DNA from: an uncultured Prevotellaceae bacterium
Lineage (GTDB): Bacteria > Bacteroidota > Bacteroidia > Bacteroidales > Bacteroidaceae
DNA length: 50,225 nt
Reading direction: 5' to 3'
Assembly: GCA_902770635.1 (NCBI GenBank)
Contig: CACXTX010000020.1
Span: 1-50,225 of the forward strand
Shown in pieces: positions 8,868 to 19,374 of this stretch. Both the position numbers and the translations under genes were made by a program. The notes under the pieces were generated by a model. That model had not been told where the DNA came from. It ran no database searches and saw only the letters and a list, made by a program, of their open reading frames with translations. Numbering within the stretch: position 1 is the stretch's first letter; the number at the start of each line of letters is the position of its first letter.

Positions 8868-8875
8868 CAAAGATA
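8868..8875 (-). promoter_or_regulatory. -7 element of the GH31 gene promoter
   Basis: TATCTTTG on the minus strand, 31 bp upstream of the start codon. A weak -33 partner (CTTG, 8896-8899) lies 20 bp further upstream. Confidence 0.5.
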
Positions 8876-8906
8876 AATAAATTCACAAATAAAAACAAGT
8901 TTTTTC

Positions 8907-8937
8907 TTTGTATTTCGCTCGATTTGCACTACCTTTG
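8907..8937 (+). promoter_or_regulatory. promoter of ychF
   Basis: TTTG (8907-8910), 19 bp, TACCTTTG (8930-8937), 30 bp before the ychF ATG. Confidence 0.72.
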
Positions 8938-8967
8938 CACACAGAATATAAACGTTTATAAAAGAAG

Positions 8968-10068
8968 ATGTCATTAAAATGTGGTATTGTGGGACTCCCA
9001 AACGTGGGTAAGTCCACTTTGTTTAATTGCTTGTCGAGTGCAAAAGCACAGGCAGCAAACTTTCCTTTCTGTACGATAGAACCTAACGTAGGTGTGATTA
9101 CTGTGCCCGATGAGCGACTCACCAAGCTGGCTGAACTGGTACATCCAGGACGCATTGTTCCTGCTACCTGCGAGATTGTTGATATTGCCGGTTTGGTAAA
9201 AGGTGCCTCAAAAGGTGAGGGATTGGGCAATAAATTCCTGGGAAACATTCGTGAGACAGATGCCATCATCCATGTGTTGCGTTGTTTCGAAGATGAGAAT
9301 ATCACCCATGTGGATGGCACCATTGACCCTATTCGCGACAAGGAAATCATTGATACCGAGCTTCAGTTAAAGGACCTCGAGACTATTGAAAGCCGCTTGG
9401 CAAAAACAGAGAAAGCCGCTGCTGCTGGTAACAAGGAGGCTAAGGTGGAGGTAACTGTTTTGCATGCCTATAAAGAAGTGTTGGAACAAGGTAAGAATGC
9501 CCGTATCGTAGAGTTTGAGAGCAAGGACGAGCAGGATTGTGCCCGTAACCTGTTCCTGCTGACTGCCAAGCCCGTGCTGTATGTCTGCAATGTGGGTGAG
9601 GCTGATGCCAAGAATGGTAATGACTTCACCAAGAAGGTAGAGGCACTGGCTAAGGAAGAAGGTGCCGAAGCGATGATTATTGCCGCCAAGACAGAAGAGG
9701 ATATCGCAGAACTGGAGAGCTATGAAGACAAGCAACTCTTCTTGGAGGAATTGGGCTTAGAGGAAAGCGGTGTCAATCGCCTCATTAAGAAAGCCTATGC
9801 CCTCTTGAACCTCGAGACCTTTATCACAGCTGGTGAGATGGAGGTGAAAGCCTGGACATACAAGAAAGGATGGAAGGCTCCACAGTGTGCTGGTGTCATC
9901 CATACCGACTTTGAGAAGGGCTTTATCCGTGCTGAGGTCATCAAGTATGACGACTACATCCAATATGGCTCTGAGGCTGCTGTCCGCGAGGCAGGCAAGA
10001 TGGGCATTGAAGGTAAGGAATATGTGGTGCAGGATGGAGACATCATGCATTTCCGCTTTAATGTTTAA
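8968..10068 (+). CDS. ychF: ribosome-associated ATPase YchF (OBG family)
   Basis: Translation-associated P-loop protein of the Obg/TRAFAC group that prefers ATP over GTP. The P-loop GLPNVGKST is at residues 9-17, [20 protein letters not shown] is the switch II region, and the specificity loop reads CNVGEAD instead of NKxD, which is the hallmark explaining the nucleotide preference. A helical coiled insert spans about 125-165 and the C-terminal TGS domain ends with [13 protein letters not shown]. Length (366 aa) matches orthologues. It has its own promoter, and lgt follows 30 bp downstream. Confidence 0.97.
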   Translation: MSLKCGIVGLPNVGKSTLFNCLSSAKAQAANFPFCTIEPNVGVITVPDERLTKLAELVHPGRIVPATCEIVDIAGLVKGASKGEGLGNKFLGNIRETDAIIHVLRCFEDENITHVDGTIDPIRDKEIIDTELQLKDLETIESRLAKTEKAAAAGNKEAKVEVTVLHAYKEVLEQGKNARIVEFESKDEQDCARNLFLLTAKPVLYVCNVGEADAKNGNDFTKKVEALAKEEGAEAMIIAAKTEEDIAELESYEDKQLFLEELGLEESGVNRLIKKAYALLNLETFITAGEMEVKAWTYKKGWKAPQCAGVIHTDFEKGFIRAEVIKYDDYIQYGSEAAVREAGKMGIEGKEYVVQDGDIMHFRFNV

Positions 10069-10098
10069 TTCCTTTCGAAACATCGAAATATCGAAAAA

Positions 10099-10908
10099 AT
10101 GGAACTACTCTATATAACATGGAATCCCAATGAGGGCTTTGGACCCTTTCGCTGGTATGGACTCTGCTGGCTGATAGGGTTTGCTTTGGCATACTTCATT
10201 GTTAAGCGCCTCTATAAAGAACAGAAAATCAAGGACGAGTTGTTCGATCCTCTCTTTTTCTATTGTTTCATTGGTATTCTGGTAGGTGCCCGTCTGGGAC
10301 ATTGTATCTTCTATCAGCCCGACTACTTCCTGACTTCCGTAAAAGGATTCATCGAAATGTTCATTCCCATCCGTTTCTTAGCGGATGGTGGATGGAAATA
10401 TATTGGCTTTCAGGGCTTAGCCTCTCATGGAGGTACCTTAGGCTTAATCATTGCTTTGTATCTCTATGTCAAGAAGACAAAACTGAGCATCTGGCAGGTA
10501 TTGGACAATATTGCCATTGCTACGGGTTCTATGGCTTGTTGCATTCGCTTGGGCAACCTCATGAACTCAGAGATTATCGGTAAGGTGACGGATGTACCCT
10601 GGGCCTTCATCTTCGAAAAAGTGGATATAATGCCTCGCCACCCTGGCCAGCTTTATGAGGCTATTGCCTATGCCATCCTGTTTGGTTTGATGTGGTGGCT
10701 ACATAAGAAGATGCCACAAAGAATTGGTACAGGCTGGTACTTCGGCTTCTGCCTGACTTATATCTTCACCTTCCGCTTCTTCATCGAATACACCAAAGAG
10801 ATACAAGAGGCTTTCGAAGCTTCCTTGCCCCTTGATATGGGACAGATACTCTCCATACCCTTTATCGTTGTAGGACTTATCTGCATGTTCAGGAAACAAA
10901 AGACCTGA
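10099..10908 (+). CDS. lgt: phosphatidylglycerol--prolipoprotein diacylglyceryl transferase
   Basis: Inner-membrane enzyme that attaches diacylglycerol from phosphatidylglycerol to the lipobox cysteine of prolipoproteins, the first step of lipoprotein maturation. Several membrane segments are visible, starting with the helix [17 protein letters not shown]. Conserved motifs are [11 protein letters not shown], the signature [18 protein letters not shown] around residues 150-167, and [12 protein letters not shown]. Length (269 aa) is normal. It follows ychF by 30 bp on the same strand, so the two may share a transcript. Confidence 0.95.
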   Translation: MELLYITWNPNEGFGPFRWYGLCWLIGFALAYFIVKRLYKEQKIKDELFDPLFFYCFIGILVGARLGHCIFYQPDYFLTSVKGFIEMFIPIRFLADGGWKYIGFQGLASHGGTLGLIIALYLYVKKTKLSIWQVLDNIAIATGSMACCIRLGNLMNSEIIGKVTDVPWAFIFEKVDIMPRHPGQLYEAIAYAILFGLMWWLHKKMPQRIGTGWYFGFCLTYIFTFRFFIEYTKEIQEAFEASLPLDMGQILSIPFIVVGLICMFRKQKT

Positions 10909-10934
10909 CATGCAGATTACTATTTTCAATAACT

Positions 10935-12752
10935 ATGAACCTCAAATACTTATTAACACTCTTCATTCTCCTTCTATCCCTCGGTACTTTTGCAGAAGAA
11001 CCGAAAGATACGGCTTTTGCCAACCTTTACAAACGCTACCTTCAACTATATTCCGACTCCGATGAAACAGCTTTCTATGAGGCTACGGAAAAAATGAAAG
11101 CACACTATCTGGAGCAAAACAACTTTGTATCCTTCTATAAAGTTTGGCTGAACGAGTTGCTATACGATAGCGAAAATGGGAAGAACTATAAAGCCATCAA
11201 GAAAGCAGGACTGATGGTAAAGGATATGGATGCAAGGAATGAAAAACACTATGAAATCGTATATGCTGCACTTGGTAATATCTACGACGCACGAGGTAAC
11301 TACCGCATGGCGATGAAATACTATAACGATGCTCTGAATGCCTGTTCTCCCAAGGACTCTAGTTCGCTATTAGGCATCTATTCACGCATCGCCTCATTGC
11401 AAGCTCATCGTGAATCCAAGAAAGCTTGGGAGATGAATGAGAAAATGGGGAAGATGGCTGTTAAATACCCTAGGTATTATAAGGTATATATCGTCCTGAA
11501 AAGTGAGATAGCCTTCTACTTAAAGGACAAAAAGAAATTTGATGAAGCTTACGCCCAATACTTGCAAATCCGTAAAGACCATCCCAATCTTGACGAATAT
11601 GGAAAGGACATGATGAAGATGGTATATGCCGTTTTTCATGGCGACTACGAAACAGCCTTGGAGATACTCAGTCATGAGTCGATGGATTTCGACCCATTGG
11701 ATCGTTGTGATATGCGCATACAGGTTTACGAGATGATGGGTAATCAACAGAAAGCCTTGGAAGAGGTGTCTTACAGGCGTGATCTGCGTGACTCCCTAAA
11801 CAGCGATATGCTCTTCGAGAGTATCAACGAGATTAATGCTGAAATGGGTCTTAACATGATAGAGGAAGAAGCTCATAAGAACCAAAAAAAAGCTACCAAG
11901 CGGCAAAACCTGCTGTTGATAGTTGCCCTATTGTTTCTGATTGCAGTCTTAGGACTGGTAATATCTCGAAACATCATGCGCAGACGCCATCAGAAAGAAC
12001 TGATGAAGCAGAACAAGGAGTTGGAGATTGCCTTGTCGAGGGCAGAGGAGTCGGATCGGATGAAAGATTCCTTTATCGAACACGTCAGCCATGAGATACG
12101 CACGCCCCTGAACATCATTACAGGCTATGCCCAGATTATCACCAACCCAGAATACGAGTTGGACGACGAAGAGCGTAATCGTATGCTTAACGACATCAAT
12201 AAAAACACGTCAAAGATTACCTATATCGTCAATGAGCTACTGGAAATTGCTGAGGACGACAGTAAACAGCATTATCCGAAGAACGACCTGATAGCTGTGA
12301 ACGAATTCTGTCGCAAGATAATGGACTATGCGGAACGAATCAATTCCGGACGATTGAAGATGCTGTTCAATAGCGAGCTGACTGATGACTTTTCCTTCTA
12401 TAGCAATCGTCATGTGTTAGAAAAGGTCATAGAACAAATGCTTAATAACGCCATCAAGTTTACACATACCGGTTTTGTAGAACTGAAAGTCCATGAGTCA
12501 CCCGATCATGGTGTTGTACGCTTTATCGTTACAGACTCTGGTATTGGCATTGCAGAAGAGAACCAGGAACACGTGTTCGACCGTTTCTTCAAAGAAGATC
12601 CCTTCAAGCAAGGTTTTGGACTGGGTCTTACCATGTGTCGCAAAATGGCTATCCTACTGGGTGGAAGCCTGTTTCTCGATAAAGAATATAAGGCAGGAGC
12701 CCGCTTTATCCTCACCTTACCAAAGGTCAACGACCAGACACTATCTTCTTAA
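10935..12752 (+). CDS. sensor histidine kinase with periplasmic TPR-like domain
   Basis: Membrane sensor kinase of 605 aa. A signal peptide (about 1-20, ending GTFA) exports a helical region (20-320) whose pattern, for example [24 protein letters not shown], fits tetratricopeptide repeats. One transmembrane helix (about 325-345) and a coiled linker lead to the phospho-acceptor His386 in [18 protein letters not shown]. The ATP-binding domain shows the N box [12 protein letters not shown], the G1 box [15 protein letters not shown] and the G2 box GFGLGLTMC. No response regulator gene is adjacent, so it is an orphan. Its last 26 bp overlap the end of the converging mutS gene. The signal sensed is unknown. 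Confidence 0.92.
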   Translation: MNLKYLLTLFILLLSLGTFAEEPKDTAFANLYKRYLQLYSDSDETAFYEATEKMKAHYLEQNNFVSFYKVWLNELLYDSENGKNYKAIKKAGLMVKDMDARNEKHYEIVYAALGNIYDARGNYRMAMKYYNDALNACSPKDSSSLLGIYSRIASLQAHRESKKAWEMNEKMGKMAVKYPRYYKVYIVLKSEIAFYLKDKKKFDEAYAQYLQIRKDHPNLDEYGKDMMKMVYAVFHGDYETALEILSHESMDFDPLDRCDMRIQVYEMMGNQQKALEEVSYRRDLRDSLNSDMLFESINEINAEMGLNMIEEEAHKNQKKATKRQNLLLIVALLFLIAVLGLVISRNIMRRRHQKELMKQNKELEIALSRAEESDRMKDSFIEHVSHEIRTPLNIITGYAQIITNPEYELDDEERNRMLNDINKNTSKITYIVNELLEIAEDDSKQHYPKNDLIAVNEFCRKIMDYAERINSGRLKMLFNSELTDDFSFYSNRHVLEKVIEQMLNNAIKFTHTGFVELKVHESPDHGVVRFIVTDSGIGIAEENQEHVFDRFFKEDPFKQGFGLGLTMCRKMAILLGGSLFLDKEYKAGARFILTLPKVNDQTLSS

Positions 12753-15351
12753 TTTCGTTGAGTTTGTTGAGCGCTTCCAATGGTGTCAGGTTGTTGACAT
12801 CAAGACCCAGTATCTCGTCGCGAACCTGACAGAGTACAGGGTCATCCAGTTGGAAGAAAGAGAGTTGCATTCCCTCGCGGCTCTGGGCAATCTCTGTGGT
12901 AGGCTTGCCGACTGTCCCAACAGAAGCATTGTCAGCCTCCAGTTGTTTCAAAATGACATTCGCACGTTTGACAATGCTCTTGGGCATACCTGAAATCTCT
13001 GCCACATGGATACCAAACGAGTGCTCACTCCCACCCTTTTCCAGTTTACGCAGGAAGATAACCTTGCCTTCCACCTCTTTGACGGAGACGTTGTAGTTCT
13101 TGATGCGCTTGAAGTTCTTCTCCATCTCGTTCAGTTCATGGTAGTGAGTGGCAAAGAGCGTACGAGCCTGAGCCTTGGGATGTTCGTGCAGATACTCTAC
13201 GATAGCCCAGGCAATACTGATACCGTCATAAGTGCTAGTACCTCGTCCCAACTCGTCGAAGAGCACCAGTGAACGGGGAGTCACGTTATTCAATATGTTA
13301 GAAGCCTCTGTCATCTCTACCATAAAGGTTGACTCTCCTAATGAAATATTATCCGAGGCACCCACACGAGTGAATATCTTGTCCACTAGACCGATTCTCG
13401 CGCTTTCTGCAGGTACAAAGCTACCTATCTGGGCTAACAGCACTATCAATGCTGTCTGACGCAGCAGAGCCGATTTACCAGCCATATTGGGACCCGTGAT
13501 AATGATGATTTGCTGATGTTCCGAGTCGAGATAGATATCGTTGGGCACATAAAGTTCGCCCAGGGGTAATTGCGTTTCTATCACAGGATGGCGACCCTGT
13601 TTGATGTCAATGATATTGGAAGTGTCGATAACAGGACGCACATAATGATTTTCCTCCGCAGTCTTTGCAGCTGATAGCAGACAGTCTATATGGGCTATCA
13701 TGTTGGCATTCTGCTGTATCTGCGAGATGTATTCCTGAGCAGCCATTACGAGTTCGTTGAACAACTGCTGTTCAAGTGACAGGATTTTATCCTCTGCACC
13801 CAGTATTTTCTCTTCGTATTCCTTCAGTTCCTGTGTAATATAGCGCTCTGCCTGGGCCAGCGTTTGCTTACGCACCCATTCCTGGGGAACTTTATCCTTA
13901 TAGGTATTGCGCACCTCCAGGTAGTAGCCGAACACATTGTTATAACCTATCTTCAACGAAGCGATACCCGTTTCCTGAGCTTCACGCTCTTGTATCTGTA
14001 ACAGGTAGTCCTTGCCACTATAGGCTATCTGGCGCAATTCGTCGAGTTCGCTATTCACCCCGTCACGAATGACGCCCCCCTTGGCAACCAACTGTGGTGG
14101 GTCGTTCTTTATCTCATTGTTGATACGGTCTCGGAGTATCTCGCAGAGGTTCAGTCGCTCCCCTACCCGCTTCAGGTTCTCGTTGGTAGCCTGAAGACAA
14201 ACGTTCTTAATGGGTTCAATGGCTTGAAGGGCTATTTTCAGTTGTACCATCTCGCGAGGTGAAACCCTGCCAACAGCCACCTTGGAAACGATACGTTCCA
14301 AGTCTCCGATATGGTGCAGCTGTTCGTCAATGCACGTACGGAATGCAGGCTCACGGAAGAAGTAATCCACGATATCCAGACGCTGGTTGATGGGTTTTTC
14401 GTCCTTCAAGGGGAATACCACCCAGCGACGCAACAATCGACTGCCCATTGGCGATACCGTACGATCTATGATGTCAAGCAGCGACTTGCCGTCTTCCTGC
14501 ATAGTGCCTATCAGTTCCAGAGAACGGACTGTAAACTTGTCCAGGCGTACATAGCGCTCCTCTTCTATTCGTGAGAGTGTTGTGATATGTCCTATCTGGG
14601 TATGAAGTGTCTGGTCAAGGTATTGCAGGATGGAACCAGCAGCTATCACGCCATTCTTCAAGTGATCAACACCAAAACCTTTCAGCGACTTGACATTGAA
14701 GTGTTTGTATAGCTTCTGGTGAGCAGTCTGCTCTGTAAACACCCAGTCGTCCATCTCATAGGTACAAAGGCGTGTTCCAAAATAGCGTTCAAAGTCGTGA
14801 CGACGCTCGCGATTGTACAGCACCTCCTTGGGTTGGAAGTTGCCCAACAGCTTCTCAACATAGTCGTAAGTGCCCTCGCCTGTCAGGAACTCACCCGTCG
14901 AGATATCGAGAAAGGCAACACCACAGGCTGCTTTGCCAAAGTGTACAGAAGCCAGAAAGTTGTTCTCCTTGTAGTTCAGCACCGTATCGCTCATGGCTAC
15001 ACCTGGCGTCACCAGTTCCGTAATGCCACGCTTTACCAGCTTTTTCGTCAGCTTAGGGTCTTCCAGCTGGTCACAGATAGCCACTCGCTTGCCAGCCCTG
15101 ATGAGTTTAGGCAGATAGGTGTCCAAGGCGTGATGAGGGAACCCAGCCATCTCGTCGCCCTTAGCCCCTGCCCCATTGTTACGATGGGTCAGCGTGATGC
15201 CTAAGATGCGCGAGGCTGTGATGGCGTCTTCGCAATAGGTCTCATAGAAGTCGCCACAACGAAACAGCAACAAGGCCTCAGGGTATTTCGCCTTGAAGTC
15301 GAAAAACTGTTTCATCATAGGGGTCAATTCCTTACCTTCTTTCTTCGCCAT
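12727..15351 (-). CDS. mutS: DNA mismatch repair protein MutS
   Basis: Mismatch-recognition ATPase that recruits MutL to start repair. The mismatch-contacting FYE motif lies in [14 protein letters not shown] near residues 33-46. The Walker A motif [13 protein letters not shown] is near residue 620, followed by the Walker B region [16 protein letters not shown] and the conserved FATHYHEL. Length (874 aa) equals that of typical MutS1 proteins. The gene ends inside the 3' end of the converging histidine kinase gene (26-bp overlap). Upstream, TACCTTTG at 15360-15367 on the minus strand is a likely -7 element. Confidence 0.97.
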   Translation of the reverse strand: MAKKEGKELTPMMKQFFDFKAKYPEALLLFRCGDFYETYCEDAITASRILGITLTHRNNGAGAKGDEMAGFPHHALDTYLPKLIRAGKRVAICDQLEDPKLTKKLVKRGITELVTPGVAMSDTVLNYKENNFLASVHFGKAACGVAFLDISTGEFLTGEGTYDYVEKLLGNFQPKEVLYNRERRHDFERYFGTRLCTYEMDDWVFTEQTAHQKLYKHFNVKSLKGFGVDHLKNGVIAAGSILQYLDQTLHTQIGHITTLSRIEEERYVRLDKFTVRSLELIGTMQEDGKSLLDIIDRTVSPMGSRLLRRWVVFPLKDEKPINQRLDIVDYFFREPAFRTCIDEQLHHIGDLERIVSKVAVGRVSPREMVQLKIALQAIEPIKNVCLQATNENLKRVGERLNLCEILRDRINNEIKNDPPQLVAKGGVIRDGVNSELDELRQIAYSGKDYLLQIQEREAQETGIASLKIGYNNVFGYYLEVRNTYKDKVPQEWVRKQTLAQAERYITQELKEYEEKILGAEDKILSLEQQLFNELVMAAQEYISQIQQNANMIAHIDCLLSAAKTAEENHYVRPVIDTSNIIDIKQGRHPVIETQLPLGELYVPNDIYLDSEHQQIIIITGPNMAGKSALLRQTALIVLLAQIGSFVPAESARIGLVDKIFTRVGASDNISLGESTFMVEMTEASNILNNVTPRSLVLFDELGRGTSTYDGISIAWAIVEYLHEHPKAQARTLFATHYHELNEMEKNFKRIKNYNVSVKEVEGKVIFLRKLEKGGSEHSFGIHVAEISGMPKSIVKRANVILKQLEADNASVGTVGKPTTEIAQSREGMQLSFFQLDDPVLCQVRDEILGLDVNNLTPLEALNKLNEIKKIVSGR

Positions 15352-15377
15352 AACAGTTGCAAAGGTACGAAATATTT

Positions 15378-15405
15378 AAGAATTAAGTATTAAGAATTAA
15401 GAATT
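15378..15405. repeat. heptamer tandem repeat (AAGAATT x4)
   Basis: Four consecutive 7-base units, AAGAATT, AAGTATT, AAGAATT, AAGAATT, in the short gap between mutS and the RAYT gene. The same heptamer in the opposite orientation appears at 30279-30297. Confidence 0.8.
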
Positions 15406-15425
15406 ATTTGTATCTTTGCAATTAA

Positions 15426-16490
15426 ATGGATAAAAAAGACAACAATCACAAACAATGGGCAGGTGAGAAGAAACCCTCTATGAAGCGACGTTGTGAGACA
15501 AACAACTACACGGAACGAGGCATCTATCTTATCACAATAGCAACAGAAGGGCGCAAAACCCTGTTAGGCACCTTGGCAGGAAAAGCTGATGTGACAGAAG
15601 GACCCGACAAGCCCCATGTGGTGCTATCTCCATTGGGTGAAAAGGTAAAGGAATGCTGGCTTTCCATTCAGCAATATCACCCCCAGATAGAATCCATGAA
15701 GCTCTGCATCATGCCAGACCATATTCATGGCATCCTCTTTGTACATGAAAAGATAGAGAAACACCTGGGGCATATAATATGGGGCTTTAAAACTGGGACT
15801 AGAAAGGCTGCAAGGGAGTTAGGGTTATTACCTACTGCGCAGTTAGCGCAGCCTACGGAACTAAACTCCGTTCAGTACGCTGCGCTAACTGCGCAGTCAA
15901 ATCCCTCCCGCCATACAGCAACAGGAAGAGCCCACGGCACCCTCTGGGAATCTGGCTACAACGACCGCATCCTTCTCAAGAAAGACCAGTTACAACATTG
16001 GATTGCCTATCTCGAAGACAACCCCCGTCGCCTCTTGTTGAAACGTCAGCATCCAGAATACTTCACCCTGCTCTCCCCTATCCCAGTTCTCGATACAACG
16101 ATGCCAGCTATGGGCAACCGTTTTCTCTTAGATCATCCACAAAAACTACAGGTACAATGATCTCGTCACCTCTACCCTTGGGAGATAGAGCAGCAAAAAC
16201 AACACTTCCTACAAGCAGGGCAACAAGGGGCTATCATTGTATCTCCCTGCATCAGTCCTGGCGAACGTGAAATTGCCACAGCCTGTATGGAGGCCGACAT
16301 ACCACTTATCGTCCTTTTGTTGAAGGGGTTCCCTGATTATTTCAAGCCTCAGCCTCGCTATCTAAAGGCTTGTGCAGAAGGGCGCCTTTTATTAATGAGT
16401 CCTTTCCAATGGCAGAACGAGAAGATTACCAACATGCGACAACGTTGTCTCTTCCTGAATGAACTGGCAAAACGAATTTGTCAAACATAG
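15426..16490 (+). pseudogene. REP-associated tyrosine transposase (RAYT-like) gene interrupted by an in-frame TGA at 16158
   Basis: HUH-type Y1 transposase-like protein of the IS200/REP-associated group. The HUH metal site is in IMPDHIHGILF (about residue 99 onward) and the catalytic tyrosine is probably that of WESGYNDRIL. The first part (244 codons) stops at TGA 16158-16160, yet the same frame stays open and coding-like for another 109 codons (SRHLYPWEIEQQKQHFLQAG and onward) to 16490. I recall full-length Bacteroidota homologues continuing through this point with a sense codon and a second domain containing motifs like VSPxISPGE and LxLxPWExxNE; here VSPCISPGE and LMSPFQWQNE match. I therefore read one gene split by a nonsense change. 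An 18-bp inverted repeat lies within the reading frame. The promoter is only a -7 box (15411-15418). Confidence 0.8.
15835..15896. repeat. BIME-like inverted repeat inside the RAYT reading frame
   Basis: The arms 15835-15852 and 15879-15896 are perfectly complementary over 18 bp (CTGCGCAGTTAGCGCAGC and its complement). Each arm is itself a small hairpin (CTGCGC-AGTTA-GCGCAG), and the 26-base centre contains a third (ACGGA-ACTAAAC-TCCGT). It encodes part of the linker between the HUH and tyrosine regions. Confidence 0.85.
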
Positions 16491-16493
16491 AAA

Positions 16494-16518
16494 GAAGGGA
16501 CAGAACTTCTGCCCCTTC
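16494..16518 (-). terminator. hairpin ending the OB-fold-like protein transcript
   Basis: Near-perfect palindrome GAAGGGACAGAA / TTCTGCCCCTTC. On the minus strand it is followed by TTTCT, which suits termination of the gene ending at 16565. Confidence 0.5.
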
Positions 16519-16564
16519 ACATCTTATCAAGTACATCTGAGACTAAGCCTCAGTACTCTGCTAT

Positions 16565-17710
16565 TTACTTATTGATAACCTTCTTACCATTCTTGATAAC
16601 GAGGCCCTTGTAGCTCTTTTCAACCTGCTGGCCTGCGAGGTTGTAAACAGGAGCATTCACGTCGGTGTTAGCCTTGATGGTTGAGATGTTTGATGGAATA
16701 AATTCTTCTATCTTAATTGGCTGGAACTGAACATCTGTTTTATATACACTTATAACACCTGTGATATCATAAGACTTTTCTGCTTCAGGAGCGGCAATTT
16801 CAAGACCAAACTGGTTATAACCTTTAACATCTACACCACCCTTTGAGATTGTGAAGTTCTTACCATCAGGAGCTGTATAGGTGACGCCCTTAAGAACTAC
16901 CACCTGATTCATATTTGTTGCTACCACGTCAGCGATTGCAACTTCAGGATAAGTAACCTCTACTGGAGCATCTTCTGTTACAGCAAGTACTGCATCAGGT
17001 ACTGCCTCAAACAAGTTGTTATAGATACTTACCTTACCTGTCCAATTGGCAGCGATCTTCTTTCCAATAGCTAAATTAGCCAGTTTCGAAGTACTGCTAT
17101 CATAGATAAGACTTGAACCTGTTGCGTCCTTGATATAAGCGTATCTGCCATTTAAATAAACTACCTGAGCCTCACCTGTGAACGTAAATGCAGTATTATT
17201 TGCTAAAGCATTCAGAGCCTCAATATTAGCAGCAGTAGGTACGTCTGGATCGTTTCCATTGATTTCTATACCATGAATTCGTGAGTTACCTCCAACAGTA
17301 AAGACAACTTCATCTGCTTCACCTTTCCATAGAGAACCAGTTAGCGTACCTGTTGATGGGGTAAGTTTTAAACTACCACCATCATTAAAAAATATTTGCT
17401 TAATTCCTTTACCTTTAATCGTCAAGGTGCCAGAATACATACGAAGGCGTGGGTCACTATGCCAAATACGATTGGCAGCTGACGCGCCTTCATTGGCTGC
17501 AGAAACCGTTACTGTAAAACCTTCAACAGCTGTTGAAGTTGTAGCTTCAGTGAAATCACCATCATGACTCTCATCACTAGACGTTCCTTTCAACGTAGGG
17601 AACAACGTTGCATAATTGGCATCAAAGTCGAAATAGACTCCAGCTGCAAAGGCGTTTCCAACAAACATAGCCAACAAGGCTACGAATGAATAGCGTAAAA
17701 ATTTGTTCAT
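16565..17710 (-). CDS. secreted protein with OB-fold-like domain and short C-terminal tag
   Basis: A 381-aa exported protein of unknown function. A signal peptide covers about residues 1-23 (ends NAFAA). The first half is beta-rich with the pattern LTIKGKGIKQIFF and is typical of Bacteroidota surface beta domains. The second half (about 165-345) resembles the nucleic-acid-binding OB-like domains (DUF5689/DUF6359 type) often seen next to secreted nucleases in this phylum; that assignment is from memory and tentative. The last 27 residues (355-381) form the shared tag beginning VYNLAGQQV and ending NGKKVINK. The gene lies 88 bp downstream of endonuclease I on the same strand, so the two probably act together on extracellular DNA or nucleotides. 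Confidence 0.75.
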   Translation of the reverse strand: MNKFLRYSFVALLAMFVGNAFAAGVYFDFDANYATLFPTLKGTSSDESHDGDFTEATTSTAVEGFTVTVSAANEGASAANRIWHSDPRLRMYSGTLTIKGKGIKQIFFNDGGSLKLTPSTGTLTGSLWKGEADEVVFTVGGNSRIHGIEINGNDPDVPTAANIEALNALANNTAFTFTGEAQVVYLNGRYAYIKDATGSSLIYDSSTSKLANLAIGKKIAANWTGKVSIYNNLFEAVPDAVLAVTEDAPVEVTYPEVAIADVVATNMNQVVVLKGVTYTAPDGKNFTISKGGVDVKGYNQFGLEIAAPEAEKSYDITGVISVYKTDVQFQPIKIEEFIPSNISTIKANTDVNAPVYNLAGQQVEKSYKGLVIKNGKKVINK

Positions 17711-17798
17711 AAGCGTTTTTAATTTTAAGTTAATATATAAGTTATAGTGTGCAAAGGTAACAACTTTAGGGGAAATAGAAAAATTTTCAATTACTTTT

Positions 17799-18815
17799 TT
17801 ACTTATTCATATACTTTTTTCCATTCATGATGACGATACCCTTGTAGGTTTTATCTACTACCTGTCCTGCAAGGTTGTGCATCACTCCGTCCTTTGTGGA
17901 GCGTTCAGCCTGGATGGTAATAATGGCTGTTGGACTTTGGTAGTTATCATAACTGAAGGCTACGTCTTTCATGGAACCCCAGATGTATTCCTCCAAACCA
18001 GGATAGTCAATAAAAGGATTGCGATTGTTCTGAATGGTATAAACAGCATTGTTGCGAGGGGTTTCCTTTGCAATGGGATTATCGACAGGGTCGTTTTTCG
18101 ACCACTTCATCAGCATTTCCAATTGCCAGGCTGTCAGACCTGGATATTTGCTACCATCAATAGTAATACTAGCATTTCCTTGATTTACCCAATCAGGAAG
18201 TTTCTCCTCATAACAGGTTACCATATAAAAATAAGTACGAGCAAAGTCTCCTTTATAGATATCATTAGGTTCAAAAACAGTACCTGTATAGCCAGAATAT
18301 GTACATGTTCCTATCTTGCTAAAATTATTGGCAGAATTCTTACTACCGCCATTGGTTTCACCAAATGGCAAATCACCACGATTCTCATTCACCTTACCAT
18401 CTGTTGGATATAAATGAAATAAATCTGCGTACATTGGCATTACCTTTCCTCCAAACCAACTTTTTGGGAAAGAGTGCTCTCGATTGTACGCTTTTCCTTC
18501 TGTATTATGACTTCCTGTATCCTGGTCTGTGACAAAAGTAAAATTTGTGATGTTAGAATACATATCCCAAACCTTCCCGTCAGAACGGACATCTGTTGTT
18601 TGGAAGTCTGTCCACAGCATTTTATAAACATTGTCGGCACTACCCCGCTCCGTTCGATTATAAATAATTCCGCACAACGCCGTTTTCAGTTCCGCTCCCT
18701 TTTTGCCGTCAGCAGCCTGATAGTAGGTACCTGAATCGTTGGGACCTTGGGCGAAAATAGGGGATGAGATGGCGAGTAAAGCCAATGTGAAAATAGAGGT
18801 GTAGAGGTGTTTCAT
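17799..18815 (-). CDS. secreted endonuclease I family nuclease
   Basis: Exported non-specific endonuclease (EndA/NucM family) of 338 aa. A signal peptide spans about 1-22 (ends PIFA). The beta-beta-alpha-metal active site is visible as NREHSFPKSWFGG with the general-base His114, and DLFHLYPTDGKVNENRGDLP, where Asn and Asp ligands position the metal. The family is known for degrading extracellular DNA and RNA. The C-terminal 27 residues (312-338) carry the tag starting MHNLAGQVV and ending NGKKYMNK. A -7 box TAATTTTG lies on the minus strand at 18863-18870. It is followed by the OB-fold-like gene. Confidence 0.9.
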   Translation of the reverse strand: MKHLYTSIFTLALLAISSPIFAQGPNDSGTYYQAADGKKGAELKTALCGIIYNRTERGSADNVYKMLWTDFQTTDVRSDGKVWDMYSNITNFTFVTDQDTGSHNTEGKAYNREHSFPKSWFGGKVMPMYADLFHLYPTDGKVNENRGDLPFGETNGGSKNSANNFSKIGTCTYSGYTGTVFEPNDIYKGDFARTYFYMVTCYEEKLPDWVNQGNASITIDGSKYPGLTAWQLEMLMKWSKNDPVDNPIAKETPRNNAVYTIQNNRNPFIDYPGLEEYIWGSMKDVAFSYDNYQSPTAIITIQAERSTKDGVMHNLAGQVVDKTYKGIVIMNGKKYMNK

Positions 18816-19046
18816 AAGCTATGGTGTTTTAAGATTGTTATTGATAGTTCTTTATCTGATTGCAAAATTACAAAAAAAAACGATACGTGGTTCTAAAGTG
18901 CAGCATTTTATTTTTGATAATTTATTGTTGCTTATTTGTTTTGTAAATAAATGTGGTCTGATTTTAACACTTTAAAAATGTATATTCTAGGATTTCTCCT
19001 AGCGAACACTAAGCCGTTTTTAGTTTTCGCAAAGAGAATTTTGCAA

Positions 19047-19090
19047 CCCTACGGAGAAAAATTTATTCCCTCCGTAGGGAATTTTTTTTT
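19047..19090 (+). terminator. intrinsic terminator with no obvious gene in front
   Basis: The perfect 10-bp stem CCCTACGGAG (19047-19056) / CTCCGTAGGG (19070-19079) is followed by AA and nine T (19082-19090). Confidence 0.75.
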
Positions 19091-19343
19091 CATAGGGAGA
19101 AAAAAATATCTTTATCGCTATAAAAACATAGGTTTTGAAGGGTTGAAAAAGGGGTTTGGAGAAGGCACAAAAATAGAAAATACTAATAATCAAGCAGTTA
19201 TAAAACGCTCATTTTTGGCGAATTTAGCATCAAAGTTGGAGTTGGTGACTTTCAAGCGAAACCTGAGCGACATTTTGTTTAGATATTTCGTTATTATCGT
19301 AATAGGTGTGTTCTACTTTCTACATGTTTTTTAACCTTGATAT

Positions 19344-19374
19344 TTTGAGGTTATCAGGATTTTCTGTATCTTTG
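19344..19374 (+). promoter_or_regulatory. promoter of leuS
   Basis: TTTG (19344-19347), 19 bp, TATCTTTG (19367-19374), giving a leader of about 40 bases before the leuS ATG. Confidence 0.75.

Noticed and set aside
16158-16160. TGA in the RAYT gene as a selenocysteine codon.
   Set aside because: No selenocysteine machinery or insertion element is visible and a transposase is an unlikely selenoprotein; a nonsense change is simpler.
18951-19334. 127-codon open frame in the gap before leuS.
   Set aside because: It runs through a terminator hairpin with a nine-T run, has low-complexity composition and no recognisable motif or promoter spacing.
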